Positions 50,847-60,108 of a stretch of 64,000 nt of DNA are shown here, one piece after another. The notes under the pieces are model-generated. The model did no database searches and had not been told where the DNA came from. It worked only from the letters and a program-made list of their open reading frames with translations. Position 1 is the stretch's first letter; the number at the start of each line of letters is the position of its first letter. Source of the stretch: Hymenobacter jeollabukensis (GTDB lineage: Bacteria; Bacteroidota; Bacteroidia; Cytophagales; Hymenobacteraceae); assembly GCF_005771675.1 (NCBI RefSeq), contig NZ_VAJM01000021.1, positions 1 to 64,000 on the forward strand, in the 5' to 3' direction. A program made the translations under genes and the position numbers.

Positions 50847-53800
50847 TATGGACGGTAGCGAGCTTGGGCTAGCTGTTCCAGTTGCAGAATCAGGTCGTCG
50901 AGCCAGATGGGAGTAAGGGATGGTAGTAACCGACGCAAGTCCCAGGCGTGGTCCTCGAATGCTTGGCGCAACTGGCTGCTCACCCTCGACTGACGAGCGT
51001 CCACGCGAACGGCACCGGTAGCAGGGTCGGTGAGGACACGGCGCATGATAGACTCGGCCTCAGTTGCCCACTCGGCCACGGCTTCGGCAGGCAAGGAGGC
51101 ACCGGTAGTCCCTGCTTCGTTATGCAGTTGGGGCTGCACCATTCGAAACACGGCGGCTGCCACGCTGTGACTATCCTGCAAAGCGCCTGGTAGGTCGTGC
51201 CTCACCGAACCGGGCTCGCCGACTACCGCTGCCTCGTGGGCACGGGCTTGGCGCAGCAATTCGGCATCGGCTAGGCGACCGGCTTCGTAATCAGCAAGGG
51301 TAGCTTTTATAAGGTCGGAAAACCGCTGGTTGAGGGCAGGGTCTTCGGCAAAGTGGTCGGTGACAGTTCGTAGAGTACGAGTGAGAATGGTAAGGGCCTG
51401 TGCTGTGGTGCCTTCCTGGGCCAGGCGGGCCACTTCGGCAGCGAATTTTTCGCGGTCGAAGATGTCCACAGGCTCAGTCAGCACGCGGATGTCGCCGGCG
51501 GTTACGTGCGTGTCAATCAACTGCTGCACCTGGGGTTCGTATTGGGCGTAGTCAACCCGCAGTGAGTACTGCTGGATGATGGCTCGCCGCAGGTTTTCAA
51601 AGAAAACCAGGTCCTGCTCGTATAGTGCCCGTTGCTCTGGAGACACGGTGCGCACCCACTGTAAGGTACTTAGTCCCAGCTGTAGCAAACGACCAAAGCG
51701 CCGTAGCCGCTCGAAAAACCGGGTGCGCAGCGCTTCGTCTGCCAGCACCAGAATGTAAGCGGCAGGATCATGCCGGTTCGATACATAACCCCTAAATAGC
51801 TCGTGTACGTCGGTGTGGGCCGCGCCCAGCTCCTCCAACTCGGTGTTCACATCGAGCAGGCTCAGTCCTGGCACAGCGGCGTCGTGCAAGGCCTGGGGGT
51901 CGTAGGTAGCGAAGTCGTCGGTTGCAAATTCTTCCAGGGCCGCGCTAAGCTCTGTGGTAACACCATCGTAATCAAGAATAAAACCGCGCGATTTGCCGGG
52001 CGCACAACGGTTGACGCGGGCAATTGCCTGAAATAAGGTGTGGCCTGTGAGGCGGCGGCAGAGGTAGAGCACCACGTTGCGTGGGTTGTCGAAGCCGGTG
52101 AGCAGCTTGTCAACCACTATCATCAGATCAGGCCCGCCGTCGGGATTCAGCCACTGGCTTTTTAGATTTTTCTCATACTGGTCGGGACGGCCGAAGCGGT
52201 CCATCATACGTGCCCAGAAGGTAAGAACCTCATCAGTGGGACCAGCGGCGTGGGCGTCGTCGTAACCCTCGCGCTCATCGGGCGGCGAAATCAATACCTC
52301 ACTCGTTACCAAACGAGTTTCATCAAGCAAGCGTTTGAGTTGCACAGCGGCCCGCTTGCTGGGCGCAACCACTTGGCCTTTAAATCCACCCTCATTGCCT
52401 TTCCAGAAACGCGAGAAGTGCTTCGCGATGTCCCAGGCTTTGGCCCGCAGCACCTGCTGGGCTTGGTTGAGGGCCCCGCTGCGGCTGAACTTGCGCTTTA
52501 GGTCGGCCTGGGCGTAAGGCGTAAGCGGCTCAGCGATGTGATTGAAGTAGCGGTCGAGTGGGTCAGCGTTGACTTGGAAATCAGGCAGTCGGCTTTCGTA
52601 CACCAATGGCAGAACGGCCCCGTCGCGTACAGCGTCGGTGATGGGGTATTTATGGAGAAACCCGCCAAACTGCTCGGCTGTATGCTTTTCGCCCCGCTGC
52701 AAGGGTGTGCCGGTGAAGGCCACAAACCGCGCCCTGGGAAACACCTGCCGCATTTGCACGCTCAATCGGCCGTACTGGGTGCGGTGGCCTTCGTCTACGA
52801 GCACAAACAGGTTGTCGCGCTCCACGGGCTGCAGGGTTTTCACCACTGCTGCAAACTTGTGGATGAGCGTGGAGATGATAGTGCTCGAATGTGCCTCGCC
52901 CAGCAGCTTCACCAAGCGCTGGCCGGTGCTAGCATGCTCCACCGACAGCCCTGCCCGCTTAAAAGTGTGGAATAGCTGCTCGTCTAGCTCCACTCGGTCG
53001 GTGACGAGCACAATCTTGGGATTCGGAAAAGCCGGGTGGCGCGTGAGCTGCCTGGCCAACATTACCATAGTTAGGCTTTTACCCGAGCCTTGCGAGTGCC
53101 AGAGCACGCCACCTGGTCGGGTGGGGTCGTCGGCAAGGCCGGCGAGGGTGCGGCGTACGCCGTAGTATTGCTGGTAGCGGGCCACCACCTTATGGCCGGC
53201 CTCGAACAACAAATAGTCGCGCACCAATTCCAACAGGCGAGCCGGTTCGCAAAGGTGAAACAGCAGTTCGTCCTGCTCGGTGAGCTCCCAAGACAGAGGA
53301 GCGCCGCCAGCCGGCACCGTAGGCGGGTGCAGGGCCGCGTGCTCGGGGTGCTGGCGTAGAGCGGCATACAGAGTCTCGTTGACGGATGCCTCGTTTTTGA
53401 GGGTTTGCAAGCGGGCTCGGCGGGCAGCATGGTCGGGGGTATCCTGAGGCCGCTCACGCCAGCGGGCCCACAGCTCAGTTGGGGTAGCGGTGGTGGCGTA
53501 ACGGGCAGGACCAGGGCCGCACATAGCCATCAGCAGCTGAGCGTACACATATAGGCCCCGAATGCCGTCGGGTGCTTGGCTGCGCATATGCTGGCGGATG
53601 CCCTGGTGCTCGGGGCTGTTCTGGTCAGGGGCCTTGCACTCGATAACTACTAAGGGAATGCCGTTCACATACAGCACGATGTCAGGCCGGAAAGTATCGG
53701 CGCGACCGGAGCGGGCCACAGCCAGTTCCTCTGTCACGTGAAAGGCATTGTTGGCGGGCGTTTCCCAGTCGATGTAACGCACCGCGTGTGAGCGTCGCTC

Positions 53801-54151
53801 CCCGTTGGCCGTAGTGGTTTCATGGTAGCGGCCCAGCGTGAGCAGCTCGTGCAAGTGACGGTTGGCAGCCACGTAACCGCGCTCCAGGGGGTAGCGGCGC
53901 AAGGCCTCCACCGAGGTACGCACGCCGGCCTCGGCCAGTGGCTGGGGGGCCATACCTAGAGCAGGCGGACGCTGGTTGAGCTGAGCCAACGCCTCGTTCA
54001 GCACCGGGGTCAGCAGTACCTCGTCAGACCGTTGTCCGCGCAGGGTGCGGACTTGGGCAGGTGGCAGGTAGGTATAGCCCAGAGCCTGCAATAGCAAGAG
54101 CGCAGGCACCTTGCTGGCGGGTGTTTCGCGAAATAGAGAGGCCGTGGGCAT
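50846..54151 (-). CDS. hsdR: Type I restriction endonuclease, R subunit
   Basis: A 1101-residue restriction and translocation subunit. N-terminal nuclease: RPDIVLYVNGIPLVVIECK (D and ExK). Helicase motor: LWHSQGSGKSLTMV (Walker A), FVLVDEGHRTQYG (DEAD-type box), FTGTPLQRGEKH (motif III region), SKRAAVQLKRLLDE, and MIVVDKLLTGFDNP (motif V). Length is normal. The ATG at 54151 (MPTASLFRE) is preferred to the ATG at 54205, which lies inside hsdS. Acts with HsdM and HsdS to cut unmodified DNA. Confidence 0.92.
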   Translation of the reverse strand: MPTASLFRETPASKVPALLLLQALGYTYLPPAQVRTLRGQRSDEVLLTPVLNEALAQLNQRPPALGMAPQPLAEAGVRTSVEALRRYPLERGYVAANRHLHELLTLGRYHETTTANGERRSHAVRYIDWETPANNAFHVTEELAVARSGRADTFRPDIVLYVNGIPLVVIECKAPDQNSPEHQGIRQHMRSQAPDGIRGLYVYAQLLMAMCGPGPARYATTATPTELWARWRERPQDTPDHAARRARLQTLKNEASVNETLYAALRQHPEHAALHPPTVPAGGAPLSWELTEQDELLFHLCEPARLLELVRDYLLFEAGHKVVARYQQYYGVRRTLAGLADDPTRPGGVLWHSQGSGKSLTMVMLARQLTRHPAFPNPKIVLVTDRVELDEQLFHTFKRAGLSVEHASTGQRLVKLLGEAHSSTIISTLIHKFAAVVKTLQPVERDNLFVLVDEGHRTQYGRLSVQMRQVFPRARFVAFTGTPLQRGEKHTAEQFGGFLHKYPITDAVRDGAVLPLVYESRLPDFQVNADPLDRYFNHIAEPLTPYAQADLKRKFSRSGALNQAQQVLRAKAWDIAKHFSRFWKGNEGGFKGQVVAPSKRAAVQLKRLLDETRLVTSEVLISPPDEREGYDDAHAAGPTDEVLTFWARMMDRFGRPDQYEKNLKSQWLNPDGGPDLMIVVDKLLTGFDNPRNVVLYLCRRLTGHTLFQAIARVNRCAPGKSRGFILDYDGVTTELSAALEEFATDDFATYDPQALHDAAVPGLSLLDVNTELEELGAAHTDVHELFRGYVSNRHDPAAYILVLADEALRTRFFERLRRFGRLLQLGLSTLQWVRTVSPEQRALYEQDLVFFENLRRAIIQQYSLRVDYAQYEPQVQQLIDTHVTAGDIRVLTEPVDIFDREKFAAEVARLAQEGTTAQALTILTRTLRTVTDHFAEDPALNQRFSDLIKATLADYEAGRLADAELLRQARAHEAAVVGEPGSVRHDLPGALQDSHSVAAAVFRMVQPQLHNEAGTTGASLPAEAVAEWATEAESIMRRVLTDPATGAVRVDARQSRVSSQLRQAFEDHAWDLRRLLPSLTPIWLDDLILQLEQLAQARYRP

Positions 54152-54188
54152 AGCGGGTAGCAAAATGCAAGAGAAGAATTTTGCCTTA

Positions 54189-55418
54189 TCAGGCCGATAT
54201 ATCACTCACCCGCAGCTGACCCGTGAGGAGTTGTTGCATGAGCCCTCGCTTTTGCTCCCGTAATGCCTTCAACTCGTCCTCACGCAAGCGGATTTCCTCG
54301 GCGGCCGTGTTGAGAACGGCTGCAATTGCTTGCTGCTCGGGAAGGGAGGGTATGAAAATGGAATGACGGAGAAAATCATTGAAATCAAATGTCATTTTCT
54401 CAATATGAACCCCATAGCTTGACACATAACAAAGTCTATAGAAAGCAGGCAGTTGAGAATAGAAATCGAAGAAGTTTATGTCCAGCTTACCAGAATCTTT
54501 TGCAACAAGAGCTAAATAAGAGCCGGAAATTTTGCGGCCATCATGTTCTGCCCTAACTAAGCCAGAAGCACCATGTACAACCTGCATTTTTGAAATCAGA
54601 AAATCTCCTGCCTTAGCGGTGCGCAGGTTTTTAGTTTTGATTTCGGAACCCTTGAGACTTTCGCGGTAGAACACACCACCTGAACGCCTCTTGATTGATA
54701 GCAGCTCATAAGTCTCGTCGTCATTCCAAGAGACAGGCCTTTTCACCTCGCGCAGCAAAGCACTCAACTTGTGCTTTTTCCACTCATCTGCAAATCCCGG
54801 TAGTCTCTTAGCACCCGTAAGCAACTGCTGCCGTAGGGCACGCTGCTGCACGCGCAAGGTTGTCAGTAGCTTAGTTTGGATTTGGATAGCCTCATCCCAA
54901 GTTACGAGCACGGCAGCAATGCTGCGCTGCTCTGGCAGCGGAGGAAGTGGAATCTTATAGCTTTTCAGGCTCGAAAACTCCAGGCTTTCTACTGTAGTGC
55001 CCACCTTGGCCGCGTACTGAAGTAGGCTCTGATTAAAGCCTCGCAGACAAAACAACACGTAATGCAGGTCATGCCCCTGGTCTAACCTTAAGCATTTCAT
55101 GTCCTGATTGATTGCCACGGGCACAGTATTTACAGCTACAGGAATTAGCCTGCGCAAAATGCCGCTTCGCGTTACAACCAGCAGTGACCCAGCCGGAATC
55201 AAATTGGTGGCTGAATTGGCAATTGCTTCCTCTGTGATGTGGTCTTCGGCGTCGCTAACCCACAGGTGACGCATGTCTTTGGGTGAAACCCATGGAATGG
55301 TGCCTTCCGTCCAGTATGCGGCCTTGTCCTTACTAGGCGTGCCACCGCCGTACCATTTGCCTAACTCGCCGAGCGGTTTCATAACCCACCCGGTCGGCAG
55401 CTGTTGCGTGTTATTCAT
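54189..55418 (-). CDS. hsdS: Type I restriction system specificity subunit S
   Basis: A 409-residue DNA-recognition subunit with two target-recognition domains (about 5-170 and 205-370) joined by conserved helices: LPPLPEQRSIAAVLVTWDEAIQ near 177-195, then the second copy SLPEQQAIAAVLNTAAEEIRL near 362-380. Central and C-terminal helices bind HsdM. The first domain (GWVMKPLGELGKWYGGGTPSK) is a normal TRD start. Located between hsdM (18 bp) and hsdR. Confidence 0.92.
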   Translation of the reverse strand: MNNTQQLPTGWVMKPLGELGKWYGGGTPSKDKAAYWTEGTIPWVSPKDMRHLWVSDAEDHITEEAIANSATNLIPAGSLLVVTRSGILRRLIPVAVNTVPVAINQDMKCLRLDQGHDLHYVLFCLRGFNQSLLQYAAKVGTTVESLEFSSLKSYKIPLPPLPEQRSIAAVLVTWDEAIQIQTKLLTTLRVQQRALRQQLLTGAKRLPGFADEWKKHKLSALLREVKRPVSWNDDETYELLSIKRRSGGVFYRESLKGSEIKTKNLRTAKAGDFLISKMQVVHGASGLVRAEHDGRKISGSYLALVAKDSGKLDINFFDFYSQLPAFYRLCYVSSYGVHIEKMTFDFNDFLRHSIFIPSLPEQQAIAAVLNTAAEEIRLREDELKALREQKRGLMQQLLTGQLRVSDISA

Positions 55419-55436
55419 CGCTTTTCCGACTTTAGG

Positions 55437-56999
55437 TTAGTTACCGCTCAGCTCCTTTAAGTACTGTTGCATTCGCTGGCGTACATCGGTAAGCTGTTGT
55501 TCTAGGGTGTGGAGTTCAGCTTGCACGGTGGGCAAATCCACAGTGTCTTCCGCCTCGAAGGTGTCCACGTAGCGCGGAATATTGAGATTGAAGTCGTTGG
55601 CTGCCAGCTCGGCCAGAGTAGCGCGGTAGGCTAGACGGGGCTCCAGCACGCCGGCTGGCCCTGCGGCGCCAGCCTGCCGAAAGCCCTTCACTACGTCCAC
55701 AATGCGGGCCGCATGCTCAGGCATCAGCATGGCACGGGTGCGCACGTCGGTGTAGAGGCGGCTGGCATCCACAAACAGAACGTCAGTGGTGGGGCGCTGC
55801 CGGCGCAGCAGGATAATAGCCGTGGGGATTCCAGTGCCAAAGAACAGGTTAGCTGGCAAGCCAATCACGGCTTCAATCAGGCCCTCCTCAAGTAATTGCC
55901 GCCGAATTTTCCCCTCGGCTGCTCCCCGAAACAATACGCCATGAGGTACTACCACGCCACCGCGTCCGTCGGTTTCGGTCATGGTTTCCACCAGGTGCGA
56001 GATGAACGCGAAGTCGCCTTTGCTCTTGGGCGGCAGCCCACGGTGGAAGCGGCGGTAGGGGTCGGCGGCGGCAGTCTCGTGTCCCCACTTATCGAGCGAA
56101 AATGGCGGGTTGGCCACCACCACATTGAAACGTAGCAGCCGGTCGCCGTCGGTAAGCAGCGGATTGGTAAGCGTGTCGCCCTGTACCAATACAGCATCGT
56201 CTTGGAAGTGCAGCACGCAGTTCTGACGAGCCAGCGCGTAAGTAGCTCCATTCAACTCCTGCCCATACAAAGCAAAGCTTCCCCCATTGGGTACCTGCTG
56301 ACCAGTACGGATGAGCAGAGAGGCCGAACCGCAAGTGGGGTCACAGATTCGGTCGCCGGGACGGGGCTCTACCAACTGCGCCAACAACGCCGATACAGCT
56401 TTAGGCGTGTAAAACTCACCTGCCTTCTTGCCTGCATTCGAGGCGAAGCGTTCAATCAGGTACTCGTACACGTCGCCGATGACGTCTTGGCTCGTGAGGT
56501 GGTCTGGTGTCAGGTCGATGGCGCGGAAATCCTCAATCAAGTGCTTGAGGCGACGCTTCATGTCCTTGGTGGCACCGAGCTGAGCTTCGGAAGCGAAGTC
56601 AATGCCGCGAAACACCTTGTCAAGCTTGGCTCGGTTGGCATCTTCGAGCGAGTCGAGGGCGTGATTAATCAGCTCTCCGATATCATCCTGGTCGCGGCAT
56701 TCATAAAGGTATTGGTAGCGGCTTTGGTCAGGCACCTGAAACCGCTCGTGACGCAATGCGCGCTGCACGCGTAGGTCGCGCTCAGGGTCAGTGGCGTACT
56801 TTTCTTCGTAGAAGCGGCGGCGCTCATCCCAGAGGTCCGACAGATACTTCAAGAACAGAAATGTGAGAATATAATCCTTGTAGGAGCTTGGGTCAATTAC
56901 ACCGCGAAATGAATCGCAGGCCCGCCAAACCGCGTTGAAAATTTCTTCGGTTGTGGCCGGGCGCGGATTAGCAGGAGCAGGAAACAGGGAAGTGGTCAT
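55437..56999 (-). CDS. hsdM: Type I DNA methyltransferase subunit M
   Basis: A 520-residue N6-adenine methyltransferase. Motif I is GDRICDPTCGSASLLIRTG (about residue 220), preceded by FYTPKAVSALLAQLV, and motif IV is VVANPPFSLDKWG near 300. The N-terminal helical domain (DSFRGVIDPSSYKDYILTFLFLKYLSDLW) is typical of HsdM. Length is normal. It methylates the system's recognition site to protect host DNA. Confidence 0.94.
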   Translation of the reverse strand: MTTSLFPAPANPRPATTEEIFNAVWRACDSFRGVIDPSSYKDYILTFLFLKYLSDLWDERRRFYEEKYATDPERDLRVQRALRHERFQVPDQSRYQYLYECRDQDDIGELINHALDSLEDANRAKLDKVFRGIDFASEAQLGATKDMKRRLKHLIEDFRAIDLTPDHLTSQDVIGDVYEYLIERFASNAGKKAGEFYTPKAVSALLAQLVEPRPGDRICDPTCGSASLLIRTGQQVPNGGSFALYGQELNGATYALARQNCVLHFQDDAVLVQGDTLTNPLLTDGDRLLRFNVVVANPPFSLDKWGHETAAADPYRRFHRGLPPKSKGDFAFISHLVETMTETDGRGGVVVPHGVLFRGAAEGKIRRQLLEEGLIEAVIGLPANLFFGTGIPTAIILLRRQRPTTDVLFVDASRLYTDVRTRAMLMPEHAARIVDVVKGFRQAGAAGPAGVLEPRLAYRATLAELAANDFNLNIPRYVDTFEAEDTVDLPTVQAELHTLEQQLTDVRQRMQQYLKELSGN

Positions 57000-57029
57000 T
57001 AAGAAGCAAAGGGCAAGAAAACAGAACAG

Positions 57030-57611
57030 TTACAGGGAAAGTTGAGCAGCGAAAAGCAGGTTAAATTCTGCTTCGCGCATCATGGTGAGACGCAGTGCGA
57101 GCCGTTTTTCCTCCAGACGCAAATGATTCAGCTCTACTAAGCGGCGCTGACCTTCCAAAGAAGGCAAGTGACCAGGCATAGGCAAGTCGAGCAGGTCTCG
57201 TTTATTGAGCGTAGCTACTGAAGTGGCACTCATGCGGCTTTGCAGTGCCAAACGTGTGGCTGGCTGGTTGAGCCAAATGGCTAAAAATTCGGGTTGGCAT
57301 ACCGCTGGGTCCGGGCGTAGCACCAGTAATGTAGTGGCAGCAGCTGCTGGCAGCCAGTGCGGCTCAACGCAGGCTGCCAGCAAACGGGCTCCTTTGGCAG
57401 CCAATAGCACATCGCCAGCTTGTAGAAGATGGTGTGAAGGCACACCATTTAAGGGTACCCGTACCCGGGGAGCGTCGGATTGCAATGAGCCATCTGTGGT
57501 AAAGTCGGCAAGCTGCAGCACGGCACAGTCGCCGTTGAGGGACGTGTCTTTAGGAGCAAACCCAGCAGAGACGGAAGTAAATTCGCCTAGATGTAAAGGG
57601 GCGATGGGCAT
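57030..57611 (-). CDS. Half-size HsdS-like protein
   Basis: A 193-residue protein resembling one target-recognition domain of HsdS: start LGEFTSVSAGFAPKDTSL, LLQAGDVLLAAKG and FLAIWLNQPATRLALQSRMSAT typical of TRDs, then a linker helix LEGQRRLVELNHLRLEEKRL. It is about half the usual S length and precedes hsdM, where type I operons sometimes carry regulators or spare S parts. It may pair with HsdM as an alternative specificity or control assembly. First gene of the operon. Confidence 0.75.
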   Translation of the reverse strand: MPIAPLHLGEFTSVSAGFAPKDTSLNGDCAVLQLADFTTDGSLQSDAPRVRVPLNGVPSHHLLQAGDVLLAAKGARLLAACVEPHWLPAAAATTLLVLRPDPAVCQPEFLAIWLNQPATRLALQSRMSATSVATLNKRDLLDLPMPGHLPSLEGQRRLVELNHLRLEEKRLALRLTMMREAEFNLLFAAQLSL

Positions 57612-57635
57612 ATGAAATTAAGACAAGGAGTAACA

Positions 57636-57666
57636 CAAAGGTATGCCCAAAATCCAGACTTCCAAA
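57636..57666 (-). promoter_or_regulatory. Promoter of the type I restriction operon
   Basis: On the minus strand the -7 box TACCTTTG (57643-57636) and TTTG -33 (57666-57663) are 19 bp apart: a perfect Bacteroidota promoter about 25 bp before the half-S start. It should drive the whole operon half-S, M, S, R, YgjP. Confidence 0.85.
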
Positions 57667-57704
57667 TTTATTTTCTTGTAATGCTCATTATTTATAATGG
57701 AAAT

Positions 57705-57737
57705 TAAGGTATGATAACTAAGACTTATCATACCTTA
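57705..57737. other. loxP-like inverted repeat, candidate recombination site of the recombinase
   Basis: TAAGGTATGATAA (57705-57717) and its exact reverse complement (57725-57737) flank a 7-bp spacer CTAAGAC. This 13-bp arm and short-spacer layout matches tyrosine-recombinase core sites such as loxP (13/8/13) and FRT. It lies 61 bp before a tyrosine recombinase gene and overlaps the region upstream of that gene's -7 box, so an autorepression operator is the alternative. Confidence 0.65.
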
Positions 57738-57742
57738 TCCAC

Positions 57743-57750
57743 TACTTTTG
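57743..57750 (+). promoter_or_regulatory. -7 box of the tyrosine recombinase gene
   Basis: TACTTTTG matches TAnnTTTG. The -33 region falls within the inverted repeat at 57705-57737, so a protein bound there would also block transcription of the recombinase. Confidence 0.6.
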
Positions 57751-57797
57751 GGGACCGTACGTTTTTCGCGTTTTCACTCCTTGTATAATAGGCTGCC

Positions 57798-58757
57798 GTG
57801 AGCTCCGTCCCTGTCGTTCCCACATTATCCAACTCCGCCGGCCTAGCGCACCTGAACGAGCACACGACTCGCTACGTCGAGGCCGGCCTGCAGGGTGCCC
57901 CCAATACGGCCCGGGCGTACGCCGGGGACTGGCGCCGCTTCACCGACTGGTGTACTGCGCACGGACAAGTGGCGATGCCGGCGTCAGTGGATACGCTCGC
58001 GGGCTTTGTGACCCACCTGGCCGAAGCCGGCAAAAAAGTGTCGACCATTCAACGCCACTGCGCGGCCATCAGCAAGGCCCACGCGCTGCGCGACCTGTTC
58101 TCGCCAACGGATGATAAGAAATTCAAGGTACTCGTGGAAGGCATCAGCCGGTTGAAGGGCGTCCGGCAAAAGCAGGCCCCGGCGTTTTCACTGGCCAGCT
58201 TCAAGAAAACAATTAAGCACATCGACGCGTCGACGCCGGCAGGCTTGCGAGACCGGGTGATTCTGCTGTTGGGCTTTACTGGGGCATTCCGGCGGTCCGA
58301 ACTTTCAGCCCTGGACCTGGACGATTTGACATTTTCCGAAGATGGGCTGACAATCAACCTGAAGCGCAGCAAGACCAACCAGCTGGGAGAAGCGGAAGAA
58401 AAGGCTATTTTCTACTCACCAGACCCCGAACTGTGCCCTATTCGCACGCTGCAGGCCTGGTTACGGCTGTTGGAACGCACTTCGGGACCCATTCTGGTTT
58501 CTTTCCGTAGGGGCGGTCGACTGACCGACCGTCGGCTGACCGATGTACACCTCAATAAAATCGTGCAACGGCACCTAGGTCCGAAGTTTACGGCGCACTC
58601 GCTGCGAGCCTCCTTTGTGACGGTCGCCAAACTCAACGGCGCCGACGACAGCGAGGTAATGAACCAGACCAAGCACAAGACAAGTGAGATGATTCGCCGC
58701 TATACTCGGCTGGACAATGTTCGGCAGCATAATGCGGGCAAAAAACTTGGTTTGTAA
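57798..58757 (+). CDS. Tyrosine recombinase (Xer/phage integrase family)
   Basis: A 319-residue site-specific recombinase beginning with GTG. The N-terminal SAM-like DNA-binding domain spans about residues 15-115. Catalytic residues of the C-terminal domain: R165 (FTGAFRRSELS), K192 (RSKTNQLG), H267-x-x-R270 (HSLRASF), H293 (KHKTSEMIRRY) and Y302. It is shorter than typical integrases and has no visible arm-binding domain, as in Cre-like resolvases. A resolution role for plasmid dimers, using the repeat at 57705-57737, is the best guess. Confidence 0.88.
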   Translation: MSSVPVVPTLSNSAGLAHLNEHTTRYVEAGLQGAPNTARAYAGDWRRFTDWCTAHGQVAMPASVDTLAGFVTHLAEAGKKVSTIQRHCAAISKAHALRDLFSPTDDKKFKVLVEGISRLKGVRQKQAPAFSLASFKKTIKHIDASTPAGLRDRVILLLGFTGAFRRSELSALDLDDLTFSEDGLTINLKRSKTNQLGEAEEKAIFYSPDPELCPIRTLQAWLRLLERTSGPILVSFRRGGRLTDRRLTDVHLNKIVQRHLGPKFTAHSLRASFVTVAKLNGADDSEVMNQTKHKTSEMIRRYTRLDNVRQHNAGKKLGL

Positions 58758-58785
58758 AAAAAGCACAGAATAGAAACTAACCCCT

Positions 58786-60108
58786 ATGATGGTTAACAAC
58801 CTTTCTCCGTTCTTTAGTAAGCTACGTTCTGTACTAACTGTTGAACTAGCCTCCGCTAAATCGGTGTGTGTGGCAGCTGCCTTGTTTAGCAAAAAAGGAG
58901 TTGAAGAGTTACAAGAACTAACACAGTCAGATGCCACTGTAGAAATTCTCGTCGGTCTTGATCTACCTACGCCCCCTGCTGCTTTGGCTCGGTTACTTAA
59001 ATGGAGTCAAGAGTCCGAACGAGTATCAGTGCGGGTGTGGGTTACACCAGATACATATTTCCACCCCAAAGTGTACTTGGTCAAACAAGTTGATAAGTGG
59101 GTAGCTTTTGTGGGTTCAGCTAACTGCACCGAAAGTGGTTGGCAGCATAACGAGGAGTTGTCTACCCGGGTAGCTGGCACTGCAGCTGACGACTTGCAGG
59201 AGAGTTGGTTTAGACCCCGATTCAGAGAGGGCGTTCTGCTTACGTCTGAATTTATTGAGGAATACAGTGCTTCTTTCGCGTCACGAGATGAAGCTGACCA
59301 GGCTGCTCGGGAAGCTGCTCGAAAAGCCCGACAGGCTTGGCAAAAATGGCTTGCTGAACAAAGAAAGGCGGCCGAAGCAGCGGAAATAGAAACCTCTCTC
59401 AAACGTCCCGTGCGGCTTGGACAGTATTTCCGAGAGGAACATTATGCAGCGTTTGATGGAACAATGCCTCTCAATGAAACAGCGGCTGCCAATCGTGAGC
59501 GATACAAAGTGTACGATCAAATGATGCGGCTCCATCGCTCGCTGGAGCCACTAGTTGTAGCAGCTGGCTGGGACTTGCACCCTCACTACGAGCCTAGTAA
59601 TGTGGTTTCGTCACCGGAGCATACCTCGCGTACAGAAAAAGCCATTCGGGCGATGTGGCTGAACTATGGACGTCATAAAGATGATATTAAGAGCTACGGT
59701 AGGGAGTTTACTCCTATGGTCTTTATACGATTGGAGGTTATCATTTTCAACAACCATCTTGCTACCTGGTGTCGCATCGGTAAAGACGGAGCTTTCGACC
59801 GAGATGCTTTTAAAGCGAAGATGCTGGAACCTAGCAACCGTGCTGACTATTTTGCTTTGTTGCAGGCGTTAGGTGAGCGGTACTTCATTGAGGTGCAGGG
59901 CATTAAAAAGACTGCCAATGCTTTCGAAAGTGCTGATTCATTAGCCAATTTTGTGCGCAGTGACAGACAAGGCAGTTATTTGGTGATCGGCAAAGACTAT
60001 GAACCTAATGACCATGAAATTTCAGAAGCACTTTTGCCACAAACTATCATGCGTGATTGGGCTCACCTGTATCAAGTCTATCAATGGATGAGGCGCCACG
60101 AGCGCTAA
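58786..60108 (+). CDS. PLD-like nuclease-family protein, possible defence gene
   Basis: A 440-residue protein. Residues 1-130 contain a single phospholipase D-like domain: YFHPKVYLVK (H93, K95), then VGSANCTESGWQHNEE (G110, S111, N113). PLD-type domains of this sort act on DNA or phospholipids; a second HKD copy is not seen, so it would work as a dimer. A long Glu/Arg/Ala-rich helix (about 165-200) leads to an unrecognised C-terminal half with many aromatic residues. It lies 29 bp after the recombinase, on the plus strand, so may be a mobile passenger of the defence island. Confidence 0.65.
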   Translation: MMVNNLSPFFSKLRSVLTVELASAKSVCVAAALFSKKGVEELQELTQSDATVEILVGLDLPTPPAALARLLKWSQESERVSVRVWVTPDTYFHPKVYLVKQVDKWVAFVGSANCTESGWQHNEELSTRVAGTAADDLQESWFRPRFREGVLLTSEFIEEYSASFASRDEADQAAREAARKARQAWQKWLAEQRKAAEAAEIETSLKRPVRLGQYFREEHYAAFDGTMPLNETAAANRERYKVYDQMMRLHRSLEPLVVAAGWDLHPHYEPSNVVSSPEHTSRTEKAIRAMWLNYGRHKDDIKSYGREFTPMVFIRLEVIIFNNHLATWCRIGKDGAFDRDAFKAKMLEPSNRADYFALLQALGERYFIEVQGIKKTANAFESADSLANFVRSDRQGSYLVIGKDYEPNDHEISEALLPQTIMRDWAHLYQVYQWMRRHER

